Of a stretch of 64,000 bases of DNA, positions 12,301-23,324 are shown one piece after another. Origin of the DNA: Copromyces sp. CBS 386.78. Lineage: Eukaryota > Ascomycota > Sordariomycetes > Sordariales > Sordariaceae. Below the pieces are notes generated by a model. That model saw only the letters and a list, made by a program, of their open reading frames with translations, was not told the DNA's origin and did no database searches. How positions within the stretch are numbered: position 1 is the first letter of the stretch; the number at the start of each line of letters is the position of its first letter. A program made the translations under genes and the position numbers. The stretch is taken from contig MU839102.1 of assembly GCA_030685235.1 (NCBI GenBank), forward strand, positions 1-64,000. Reading direction: 5' to 3'.

Positions 12301-15240
12301 TTAGGAAAAGATTATTAATGTATTTATCGATTATATATTTTTTACCGCTCTCGACGCATTAACTTTCTTTTATTAATTGCCCGTCTAATTCTAGTATTAG
12401 AATTATATAGTATTAATTATCTATCGAAGTTTTAAAGTTAATTTAATTGTATTAATAGGTTTTAAGAATTCGCCCTCTTATATTCAACGGTTTATAGATA
12501 AATGCTTAATTAAATATAAGTACTTTTATTACGCTTATATTAATAATATAATTATTTTTAGTAAAACGGCGGAAGAATATATTAAATATATTCGTAAAAT
12601 ATTAGCGGTCTTTCAAATTATTAACTTTAAAATTAACCTTTAAAAATCCTTTTTCGGATTCCCTTCGGTTAAATTATTAGGATTTTATATTAACGGTCTT
12701 AATCTATTTATAATAATTAATAAGGTAGAAACTTTAATTAAATTCAAAATACCTTTTACCTTTAATAATCTAAAAATATATTTAGGCCTAATAGGATTCT
12801 TAAAACGATTTATCCCCTTTTATAAGTAAAAGGCGGAACCTTTAGAAGAAAGGAAAATAGTAATATTAAAGGCTAGCCGCCAAGACGGCACCCTACTTAT
12901 AGGTAAATTAAAAGCGGTTAGAAAAAACTATATTTCTAAGGTTAAATTTATTCTAACCGAGCGAGAAAAAGAGGCTTTTCGCATCTTCTAAGATTATTTA
13001 ACAAAAACCGCTTACTTTATATATTAGAACGTAAATTATATACCCTTTATTAAAATTAATATATTAAAACGGGGTATCGGCGTTATAGCCTTTTATATTA
13101 AAGGCGTTAATATAAATTAGAATAGAAGAAATATCCCTATTAATAAAGTCTAATTAATTTTATATATTAGCCGTAAATTGACGAAGATAAAATAGAAATA
13201 TTAGCTGACCGAAATAGAGGTTGTAAGTTTAGTATAAACGGTTAGAAAATTCAAAATATAATTCTAATCCTTAAAGTATATTATAATTATATTTATAGAT
13301 TATAAGGTAATACCAAGTATCGTTAGATAAACCTCCCTTAAAATTATTAATATTATAAAGTTCAACCTTCGTTTAATATTAGTATCGATTATATTAATAT
13401 AATTCAAATTGGATATTCAGTATATCCCTAGTAAAATAAACTTCGTATCCGACGCTTTATCCCGCCTCCCGATAGTCGATAATAATTCGGAAGATAAAGA
13501 TCTATTAAAGGCCGAATTTAACGATATTTAGGAAAAGGGTTTTATAATTACTATCGTCGAAATAGAGTTAGATTTCAAATAAAAAATTATTAACAGCTAT
13601 AAAACTAATTCTAAGTATATTAAAATTATTAATTTTGTTAACGAAAGGAAAGCCTTCTATTAGGCGGATCTAACTAAACTGCCTATAGTTAAAGGAATAC
13701 CTTTCGACGTATAGGACGACTTGCTGTTCTACCGTACTACGAAGTATTAATAGCGGCTATGCGTATTAAATGCCTACGTTAAAAATATATTATATATAGT
13801 TTACAATTTAAAATACTATTTTGGTATTAATAAAATAATTAAGGATTTAACTTCCTATTTATTCTTTAAGATAACGAGGAAGGTTAGGGATTATATTTAG
13901 TATTGCCCCGAATACTTTAAAAATATTACTTTAAGGAAAAAGCTTTTTAACGAATTTAATTTTATTAACGTACCGCCTATCTTAAATTATACTATTACGA
14001 TCGATTTCGTAATCGTACTACTTATATATTTTTAAAGTAGAATCTTTAAAGTTTTAGAGGGTGGTTTTAATATAATTATAACGGTTAGTAGTAATATAAT
14101 AAATATATTCTTTATATTTTAAGATAAATAATATAAATAGTAAAATAATAGAATATAGTATTAGCTACTTACTTTTTATTATATAATTAGGGTTTGCCTT
14201 CCGTTATTATTTCCGATAGAAACCCTAAATTTATATCCGATTTTTAGTAGGGAATATTTAAAACGATAAGCGTTAAACTTTTAATATTTATTACTTATTA
14301 TATTTAAATAAATAGTTTATTAAAAAAAAAGAATTAAATAATCGAAATTACTATTAAGTTTTATATCGTAATTAGCGAAGTGCTTTAATTAAATATCCTT
14401 CTAGTATTATAATTTAATTTTAATATAATATATACTAACGCTATTAGTAAATTTTTAATCGAATTATTAATAGGATTTAAGCCTTATACCCTATTAGATG
14501 TAATATTTAACTTTAAAGATAAATTTAACGTTAAGGCGGTCCGTATATTAAATTATCTTAAAGTAAAAATAGTTATCGTTTATATAATAATTATAATTAA
14601 AATAAAATATAATAAAAAAATAATATTAACTAAATTTAAGTTTGGAGACTAGGTATATTTAAAATTATATTACGGCTATTATTTATTAGGAAAGCCCTTA
14701 AAGAAGTAGTTTTAATAGAGAGTAGGACCTTTTAAGGTTATTAGTATTAAAGGATTATTAGTAGTCGAATTTAATTTCCTAGCTAATTAGAAAAATTACT
14801 ATACTATATTAATTACGTAGCTAATACCCGTTCCTATTGGAAAAAATCCTTTCGGCTATTGTCTTTAAAACTTAAGTAAAATCGTTAAAGAAGATATAGA
14901 TAACGATAAATAATACGAAATTAATAAAATTCTTAGTCGGTATACAAGTTTCAAATACGGTCGCCTAATCTTTAAATACCTTATTAAATAGAAAGGATAC
15001 TAGAATTAATAGAACTTATATATATTACGTTCCTACCCTTTTATAAAACGTATTAAACTTATTCTATAAATACGATAATATTCATCCTATTAATAAAAAG
15101 GAATTTAAATTTAAAAAATTAAAGAAAGGGAAAAAAATTATTATAATATAAGAAGAGCCTTTAGAAGAATAGGGAAGGGAGGTTACTAAAATTCCTAAAT
15201 TTAATATCGAAATAAAGTTTCTTTTATATTACGTTTGAAT
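9393..15240 (+). mobile_element. Ty3/gypsy chromovirus-type element, RIP-degraded
   Basis: Plus-strand relict reading follows gypsy order. An Asn-rich, gag-like stretch with possible knuckle residues (about 9.9-10.6 kb) precedes a retropepsin-like segment STIIIDKRFFKRY (about 10,795-10,840). Reverse transcriptase (about 12,180-12,850) shows VINFKTFN, IPDAYLLPN, GFKNSPSYIQRFIDK and YINNIIIFS (YIDD box with both Asp turned to Asn). RNase H runs to about 13,480 and ends in the hallmark DIQYIPSKINFVSDALSRLP. Integrase (about 13,700-14,600) includes YCPEYFKN and FKPYTLLD. A chromodomain follows at about 14,910-15,030. RIP stops occur throughout. The solo LTR lies at its 5' side, and the direct repeats at 7,378 and 17,079 may be its own LTRs. 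Confidence 0.82.
14907..15035 (+). other. Relict chromodomain at the C-terminal end of the gypsy integrase
   Basis: Within the gypsy pol frame the text reads YEINKILSRYTSFKYGR, then FKYLIK-stop-KGY-stop-N-stop-stop-NLYI. This has the shape of a chromodomain: Y-E-V-(D/E)-x-I-L at the start, then Y-L-(I/V)-K-W-K-G-Y, then a W-x-x-W/N-L segment. The stops fall where aromatic-cage and other Trp residues are expected, which is what C-to-T or G-to-A change of TGG does. In chromoviruses this domain directs insertion towards methylated H3K9 chromatin. Confidence 0.7.
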
Positions 15241-15442
15241 TACTACGCTACGTTTTTATCCCGTCTCCCTACCCTACCTTTCTACGAAAATTTACTACTT
15301 TACTATACTATTTTATAATTTATATAGCGAAATTTTATTAAATTTTTCACAATTTTCCCCCGCAACTTCGCACCGCTTTCGAATACTTATAAACTACCCT
15401 ACTCTCCTTCTATTTATCCTACTCTCTTTTACTTATATATAT

Positions 15443-15475
<33 letters not shown>

Positions 15476-15545
15476 TTCTCTCTTTCTCCCTCTTATACCT
15501 ACCGTTACTCTTTCCTAAATTCGACTAATATATATAGCGACTACC
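15241..15545. repeat. Pyrimidine-rich, CT-repeat tract in RIP DNA
   Basis: Non-coding stretch after the chromodomain relict. It is C/T-rich, with CTACCCTACTCTCC text and a long interrupted (CT)n/(TTTCTC)n run at about 15,443-15,490. It resembles a promoter/leader or 3' untranslated part of a repeat more than coding DNA. Confidence 0.5.
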
Positions 15546-17070
15546 TATAATATTCAATAAATTTATAATAAATTTTAAAAAGGATTAAAAAGCGTACCAA
15601 GCCGTAAAGCCAATTAAATTAAATTTTTATAAAAAAAAGACGCCCAATAACAAAGAAGCCGAAATTATTATAGAAATCCCTATTAATTAATATAGAAAAT
15701 ATAAAATAAATAACGAAATTAAAATTATAATCCAATTTACTAAAAATTTTAATAATATTCCGGAGAATTAGGATTTGAAAACTATTATAGTAGTCTTCGG
15801 CTATAAATAGAAATATAGTATTTAAAAAACTAATTAATATCTAATTTTCAAACATTTTAATAAATACGTCCTTAATAAATAAAAGAACGTTAATTTTAGT
15901 CCAAAGTATACGCTAACGAAAAATAAAAAATTCCCGTAGATTCCGGAACTAAACGTTTAGGCTGTAATAATAATCTTCTATTATTCGGAAATCCGTAATA
16001 TATTAAACGATAATCGGAAGGCGGAATATTACCTTTCTAAGAGTTAGAAGGAATTTAATAATAAGTGCGGCTAGGATTTAGAAATTTATATTATAGGAAA
16101 TAAGCCCAAAAAAATATCCAAATTAAGAAAGAATCTACTTTATAATTTCGAGTAGTGTAAAATCAATATAGAATCGCCTATTAATATCGTTACGGTAATA
16201 GAAATATTAATAATCCGTAACTCTTTTAATATAAAAGTAGTTTATTTAGAAATTAATGTTAATTTATTACTAATTAATAAAGTATAATATACTATAAATA
16301 AAAAATTCTAATAGTATTAGGATATTAAGGTTTTAAAAGCTAAATAAAAAAAGTTTACTTAAAAGTTAAACGCGAACTTTAATATAATTAGACCCGTTAC
16401 TAACTTAGTAATATAGAGTATTAATAATAATTTAGTAAATTAGATAATTAACGACCCTATTAACGAAAATATAGCTATTAACGAAATTATTATTAATAAT
16501 ACCCGTATTGAATACGCTACGTCGAATAAGGAAGTTAAGAGCGAATTAATTAATATTATAATTATTAATATATATAAATTAATCGAAATTTGCGGGGACG
16601 ACTTCGAATCGATTATAAATAATAATAGGGCCCTTATTACTATTACGGAAATTAAAGTATTAATTACTATTACTATTACTAAAGTAAGAGAAGAGACGAA
16701 GAAGGTTATAACGGAATAAAAGAAAAAATATAAAGAAATATAGAAGGAAATTAAAGATTTAAAGGGAAGGATTAAGGAATTAGAGCAATAGAAGAAAGTA
16801 GACGTTAAAAATCCGTAGGAATTTATTAAAGGAATAGTATTAGAACGTATGAGGAATAAGGAAAGGGCGATTAATATTGAGTAAAGAGATTTCTTGAAAA
16901 TAAAAAACGGAAGATATATATTTAAGTATAAATTAGGGGAGGCATTTATCTAGGAAATTTTAGTTAACGACGTTAATAAGGTAGTGTGGTAGAAGGCTGT
17001 AATTAAGCCTAATTAACGGGCGTTTATATATATATAGCGATAAGGACATCGCTATTTTTTCTTTGAGAGG
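15546..17070 (+). pseudogene. Degraded K/E-rich ORF relict of unknown family, ending near a purine tract
   Basis: Plus-strand reading across stops is continuous enough to suggest a former coding region. The best part (about 16,690-16,990) reads as Lys/Glu/Ile-rich text such as KEIKDLKGRIKELEQ, predicted to form a coiled coil, then a basic stretch KNGRYIFKYKLGEAFI. The family was not recognised. It lies between the chromodomain and GAGAGGGG (about 17,064-17,072), a polypurine-like tract just before the second ~185-bp repeat. It could be an extra 3' ORF of the gypsy element, a gag from another element, or an unrelated repeated gene. Confidence 0.4.
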
Positions 17071-17078
17071 GGTATTAA

Positions 17079-17262
17079 TGCGTAGCTTCCCTTATAGAGG
17101 GACCCCCTTACTTACTGCGCTTAACGTAGAATAGGCATATATTATATACATATGTATATATAGCCGTGCGTATTGACGCACTGATTCTAGATCTCTCCTA
17201 GAATTAACAATAATATTATAATTACGTTGACGCGCTACGCTGATTTCATTATATGGTTTCCA
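17079..17262. repeat. Copy 2 of the ~185-bp direct repeat (possible LTR)
   Basis: Same unit as 7,378-7,561, beginning TGCGTAGCTTCCC and ending GGTTTCCA, with GCTACGCTGATT near its right end. This copy keeps more CA/TG than copy 1 in places (for example TGCGC, CATGCATCAG), while copy 1 keeps others, so both were mutated independently. A purine tract (GAGAGGGG) lies immediately upstream, where a polypurine tract would sit if this were a 3' LTR. The flanking 5-mers (ATTAA and TGCAT) do not match. Confidence 0.55.
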
Positions 17263-18740
17263 TGCATCAGTTACGCAATTTCCTATTTTTTAAAAACCTT
17301 CGCTTCACTACTATTTTTAACTACGATCTTTTTAACTTCCTTAGTTAGTTCGGAATCCTTCGCAAAATTGGCTTTAATAACGTATTGGATTAAAGGGAAT
17401 AGCCTTATAATATATTTAAACTTCGCATTTGGGTTAATATATTAATATTCCTCTAAAGAATATAGTCCCTTTTCGTATACCTTATATACGGGTAAATTTA
17501 CCGCCTTTTTACGGATTTAAATTTTAATTTTATCCGACTAGAATTTTCTTTTATTAAATCTAAATTCCTTAGGCTTTTTCTTATTATTTTAACGAGCGTC
17601 CTTATTATTAGCGTTTTTATCCTAACTTTCGTTAATAGATTTCCAATTATTAAATTCGATGCTAATCCTAATCTCGCTAATATTAAAAGCGTTATAATAT
17701 CTTCCCTTCCCGATAGCGGCCCTACGTTTCGTAGAATCAATACCGTATTTTTTAAAGTCTTTATAGACTTCTATATATATAAGTATACCGTTAGCTATTT
17801 ATTTATCGAACTTTTAAATACTTTTATATTATTTAGGGCGTACGATTTTAATTACGTTAATAAAGTCAATATATTAAGAACTTACAACCTTAATCTCTTT
17901 AACCCCTATAATTTAACTATTACTTATAGTAGTAAACTAGTTCTAAAATTAATTAATCTAGCTCTTAGGTTCCTTAATTAAAATAGTAACCGCTTTATAA
18001 TATTATTTCCTAGCCTTAATTTATTCGTTAACGATTTTATAGTTAATTATATTCTTTAATCGTTAATACTATTCATTAATCTTTTATTCCTCCTTTATAA
18101 TATTATTTTATAGCCCGTAATTAATTAACGTTCTTATTTAAGTACGTACGGCCTTATCGCCAACTACGAATTCCTTCCAATCTTTTTTAAAATTAGAGTA
18201 GAGTATAAATTCTAATTTAAAAAGTTTTCTATTAAGTAGATCTATTTCGGTAGTAAAAGTATCGAAAATTATCTCGTTTCGCTTTCAGTATTTAATAGGG
18301 ATTTTTCGAATTCTATTCTAATCTATAATAGTATAAACGGTAGCTCCGTTATTAAAAAGGTTGAATTCTTCTTTAGCGGTTTAAATTTATTTTTTAACTT
18401 CCTTAATAATAGGATATTAGTTCGGATAGGGTTACTTCGGTTCGATAGGTCTTTCGATAATACTTTAAATCTATTTTTTAAAAGTATTTATATTGTACTT
18501 TAATTAGAATATTAGTTCCTAGCGCATTTAATTCTCCCCGTCTTTAAGGTAGGCAATATTCTCTTTGGTCTTATTATTAATTTTTAAAAGAGATATCGTA
18601 TCGTTTAATTAATTATTAATTATTAATTAATATTAATCGTCGTATTAATAGGTAATTAATAAGTAATACGCGTATTAGATTATTAATTATTAGATTTATT
18701 AGTGTAAATTGGTTAATTAAACTGTCTAGAAACTAGCTCT
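17263..18740 (-). repeat. Unassigned RIP-degraded repeat, possibly minus-strand coding relict
   Basis: AT-rich DNA up to the boundary with normal sequence at about 18,740. The minus strand has one stop-free 80-codon frame (17,740-17,498) and readable text around 18,330-18,130 such as KRNEIIFDTFTTEIDLL, suggesting a decayed ORF. The family was not recognised. The right edge is a run of ATTAATTA-type repeats (about 18,600-18,710), after which CA and TG dinucleotides return to normal frequency. Confidence 0.45.
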
Positions 18741-21700
18741 CTAGTAGATCCGTTCTAAAAGGTCTAGGAGGTGCTCGGGTATCCCAGAAATGCCAAGACC
18801 TGTAGTCAAGTGACTGGGACCCTCTATATCTGGGTGTGATCTGCACCCTGTAATCTGACAGGAATCTCCAAACTTCCAACAGCCACCGCATTCTCTATGC
18901 ACTCTTTTACCGGATTCAAACTCATTGACCTGAGTGTGTCACCTGGCCCGTTTCGGCACGTGCCCTCAGGACAACAGCCGAGACGATAATACCGAGTTCG
19001 CCAAGCAAAATGTGTGGTCGAAGCCCGCTGCACAACTTTTCACAGTACATAGAGCACTTACACAACGCTGTAGACAGGGGTCCTGGAGAGTAACCGGAGC
19101 AGCAGTTAGGAACAGCGAACTCGCTGGCTCGATGTCTGACACTTCCAAGATTCAAAGAAGACAGGTCACTGAACCAGAGATTACAATTCCTCCAATATCT
19201 CGATCCACAATGGAAGGATCACGATGTCAGGGCGGAAGTTGACAGTTGTACCTTAGCGTGCCCGCTTGCTTGGTGGGGTCAGGTGACCATGGAAAAAATT
19301 TGAGGGTATTGGTGCCTTGGCAAGGCGAGGGACATCAACATTTGAACGTGGCTCCGCTACCGTTCCGCAAAATGCCCCTCAAGGTCGGGGCGCCAATGAT
19401 GCATGGAAACCTGCAATACCACACCTCCCACCTTTCATTCCCCTCCTACCGCCGCTGCAGAGAGACCGATCTCGCTGACTGCTTTTGACAACTTGACAAC
19501 CTCCTCAGAATGCGAGTTACTTTTGTTCAGACGGACGTCATTGTCTGCACCCTTTGGGAACACAAGCCAGATGTAAGCTACGAATTCATGGCTGCTTGAA
19601 GCCCACTGCCGCATTGAACTGCCTGGTGGTGAGAGACGTCACCTCAGCCATATTACGTGGCCCTATAACCCTCTTGGAGGGAAAAAAAAACACAAAAGCG
19701 TACGGCTTCCAACGGCCTGGGATGCGTCATCGGAATGTGGCCAAGAATTTGTTCCAGAAGCGAGAACTCCTCGACACACTAGACTCGATCGATTTCGCGG
19801 GTTCTGCTTCCCACATCCGAACCACAGTAACCTTGCAGAAGATGAGTAGTCCTAGTAGAGTCCTACACGCCACAACCAAGACCAGATCTGCCTTCAACGG
19901 TTCCCACAATGGGTATAGCTCAGTTGCGAGCCGGGACCTGTAGGCATTGCCATTTCAATACGGCTCCGACGTTTGCGTGGTTTGCTCCGGCGAATATCGC
20001 ACTAACAATGTGATCCTGAGACCGCTCATGCGGCTTATCACGGTACCTGGTCTAGAATTCCTCTGTGCCAAATCATCTCTAGACTCTTAGACAAACCATC
20101 GTCGAGAGTAGAGACAGCCTGGATCTGTCGTACGCAAAGTTTCCGAGATTTAACGACGAAACCTGCCTGGCCCTATCAGCATTCCTGTAGCAAAACAGAC
20201 CAAAGCTGTTGGTATGTAAAACGACAAGCAGCCATCGAGGTACACGGTAGCTGAAGACGGGCACAATGGAAGACAGAGCCAGCCGGCCTGCCAAGCCCAC
20301 GCAAAGCGAATCGTCTGATGGTGCGGTCGTGCGGGTGCTGCAGAAAGACTTCCCAAAGCGGTATCGGGAATTCCACTTTTGCAACACGACAGGCACCATT
20401 GGCTCCAGACGAACTCGTCCGCCAGATGCCACTGTGGGGAGCGGCTTGGCAGCCAAGCAAAAATCCGCTGCTGTGGGAAACACAACGAACCAGGACGAAC
20501 GGGAAAGGCTTGCTGGAGGGCCGCGGGGTAAGAGGGGTCCAGGTACGGTCGCCCCTACGGAACATAGCCGTACCCAGAGAGAGGAGCCGGTGCTGATGTT
20601 TCGAACTTTCGTTCGTCTGGGGAAGCCCGCAACGTGGAAGAATGCGTTCGGAGGCTGGGGGTGGAACGGGGCGTCAATGGATGTCTGTCGTCCGGGGAGT
20701 CGATGGAGCCATAGGGATTCCGGGCTAGTGTCGTCAATGGTGGCCGGCCATCTGTGCCATCCAACAGAACGGGTGCAGGTGACCCGTTTTGGTTCCAGGA
20801 AGAGCTGGAAGGTGGTCCTGTGTTGTCTCCGGGGGTGGGAAGACACTGGATATTTGTCTTTTGGCCAGGCTCGGGCGACCACAAACTCTTGCTGCCGGCG
20901 GGGCTCCCTTCCCCAGTCTTTTGTTTCGCGAGTGACAAGCTCGAGGGACAAGCCAAACAAGCCAGGCAAGTCTACACGTGTAGTGTAGCGGTGGTATGCG
21001 GGCCATTTGGGGTAGGCATGACCCCCCCGGCGGCCCCGGTAGACGACATCCAGTGAGGATCCGGCGGGAAACCAGTGGACATTGGGCGGACCTCCACCCA
21101 CCACAAGGGGGATTAACATTACATAAAACCCTCCCATTCTTCTCTTTTCTTTACACATGCGCAACCTGTCATCGACCTTCAGCTTATCTCTGGCCCTCCA
21201 AAAAAAACCGTCTTCAAATCGAGTCTTGACACACGGAATTCCCGGGAACGCGGGACTGTTCTGATTTTCCAATCCCCTTTTTCCGTACAGACGCTCTCTG
21301 CCTTACCTTATCGCCGGTTCCAGACTGTCGGATCCTACCCCCATTCCCCAGATTTCAGATTCGAGATTACGCACTGATTGGCGCCATCATCCCTGGTTCC
21401 CGAAGCTGTCCCTGGGCCAGTCCATCTTGTTCGGAGAATTTTGGCTGGAGGGGATTTTTGAGAGAGAGGAGAAACCGAGACCTGGGCGTGTCTTGCCATC
21501 CCATATCGAAAACGCCCAAGCTTTTTCGGAGTGCCGTGGTGCAGCACACGTTGGCGCTCATCCCGGAATTCTGCTCCTGGGCCCCGCATCAACAAAGACA
21601 ACACCACTACCGAACCCCCCTGCCGAGCCCTCTACTACGGAGAACCTTGCACAAGAGTCACAAGTCACAGACGCTCAAAGCACACAACGCGCACACACAT

Positions 21701-21778
21701 TATACACACTGTCACTGGCAGAACACACAACCTCTGCCAGTGCAACTATTATTCTGTACAATCGGGGACGGAAAGGAC
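18741..21778. other. Long 5' intergenic region upstream of the bZIP gene
   Basis: About 3 kb of ordinary-composition DNA with no recognised gene. Long overlapping open frames exist on both strands (plus 20,266-20,988, ATG start, 240 codons; minus 21,272-20,079, beginning at TTG with the first ATG some 38 codons in), but their products are Arg/Ser/Pro-rich, match no family I know, and lie in the promoter or leader of the bZIP gene. Pyrimidine-rich and TTACACA-rich text at about 21,590-21,720 probably belongs to its 5' untranslated region. Confidence 0.5.
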
Positions 21779-23324
21779 ATGTCAGACAAGATGTCTATCG
21801 ATAAGCACGATCCCACCAAAAACGATAGTGAAGACTCGCAAATGGAGTCCAGCCCCGAGAGAGAGAGGGAGGCACCTTCTGGTGAGGCCAATGGCCAAAA
21901 TACTGGTGCCACAACAACCGCTGCTCCCCAGGAAAACCAACAGCCCAAGCGCAAAGGCGGTCGCAAGCCGGTAAGATCTTGACTTTTTATCCCTTTTTAT
22001 GTCTTTTTTTAATATTTTTTTACGTTTTCGGCCGTAAACAGTGGTGAAGAATTTCCTAACATGTGCTTAGATCTATGCCACGTCCGAGGAACGCAAGCAG
22101 AGGAACCGCCAGGCTCAAGCTGCATTCCGTGAGCGCAGGACTGAGTACATCAAGCAGCTTGAAGATGCTATCCGCACCCACGAGCAGAACCTTGCCAATC
22201 TGCAAGCTGCCCACCGACATGCCGCTGACGAATGTCTGATGCTTCGTTACAAGAATTCGCTTTTGGAGCGCATCCTCTTGGAGAAAGGTACTTTTGCCCA
22301 CGACTTTCCCATGTTCGCGTCTTTGTTTACACCCCTTTTGGGGGGACCGCTAACACCAGTTTCTCTCCCTCTCAGGCATTGATGTTCAAGCAGAGCTCCA
22401 GGCCAAGACGGGCAGTCCAACTCTTGGCCCAATTCACATGCCCCAGAACTTGATACAGCAGCCGCCGATTCAGCGGGCTCTCCTGAACAGACACCATGCT
22501 CGGAGATCGCAGTCGAGCATCGCTCCTAAACTCGAGCCCGGAATCACCATCTCCCCCCTGCCGCCTCCGGTTCATTCTCACGCATCAGCTCTATCGCCCA
22601 AGAGCCGGCCCACACCATCATCGCATTCGGCCTCACCATCGACGACAACAACCTTTGGTTCTCATGGCGGCGCGTCACCGGCCACTTCCGACGGCATGAT
22701 TCCCCCGATCCGACCGCATCTTCCGCCCGCTTCGGCATTGAAGATTCACCCGCCTTCGCAACTAGGCAACGGAGTGCCCGGCCTAGCTCAGCAACAACGA
22801 CATAGCATGCAGATGCCCGGACTTCAACAAGGACAGAACCACATGAGGAACAGCGTTGGCGGAACCACGACTTCGTTTTACCCCACGCCTTCCTTCCAGA
22901 ATCACATTGAACAACTCGGCAAGCTGACCCGTTTTTTTTTTCTTATCTTCCTCCCCTTTCCCCCCTCTAATAGAACTTTGTCGTCCTAGGCTCATTCCGT
23001 AATTCAGAACAGGAGTACGACGCCGCAGCTGACATGATGGACGATCCCGGCGAGACCCCCGACACTCCAAGCGGACCCGGCCCCTACCCCGGCCAAGCGT
23101 ACGGCGGCGACCCTCAAGCGATGACACTTTCGTCCCCTGTCACCACCGGTCCTCAAGGAAACCAACAGTCGCCGATCGAAAACGGCTCCCATCAGCAGCA
23201 TCCTGCGTACCCGCCCATGGCCCAGCTTCTCGACCACCAATACGACTTCGGCGATCCTTTCGGCTTGAGTGCTAGCATGGCTTTTCCGACACAGTTCTCG
23301 TTCGACACAAGCAACATGCGGTAA
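21779..23324 (+). CDS. kapC: KapC-type bZIP transcription factor
   Basis: Nuclear DNA-binding regulator. Exons: 21,779-21,970, 22,071-22,287, 22,376-22,918 and 22,990-23,324, giving about 428 aa. Residues 1-64 are acidic/Ser-rich and end in a basic patch PKRKGGRKP. The bZIP spans about 65-137, with basic region NRQAQAAFR (76-84), the fungal AP-1/Pap1-like signature, then a leucine zipper. The rest is Pro/Gln/Ser-rich, ending in EQEYDAAADMMDD and FDTSNMR. Start chosen at the first ATG that gives MSDKMS and keeps the spliced frame open. The first two introns have GTAAGA and GTACTT donors. The third is ambiguous: a GC donor at 22,919 or a weak GT at 22,931 (432 aa), both in frame with the acceptor before 22,990. 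The kapC assignment rests on bZIP type and architecture. KapC-like factors are thought to act in stress and secondary metabolism control. Confidence 0.85.

Noticed and set aside
17227..17445. 72-codon ORF in the left RIP block as a gene
   Set aside because: It begins inside the ~185-bp repeat and lies in mutated repeat DNA; no similarity recognised.
20079..21272. Minus-strand open frame of 397 codons as a gene
   Set aside because: It starts at TTG, the product is Arg/Ser/Pro-rich with no domain, and a long plus-strand frame overlaps it. Kept only as an observation.
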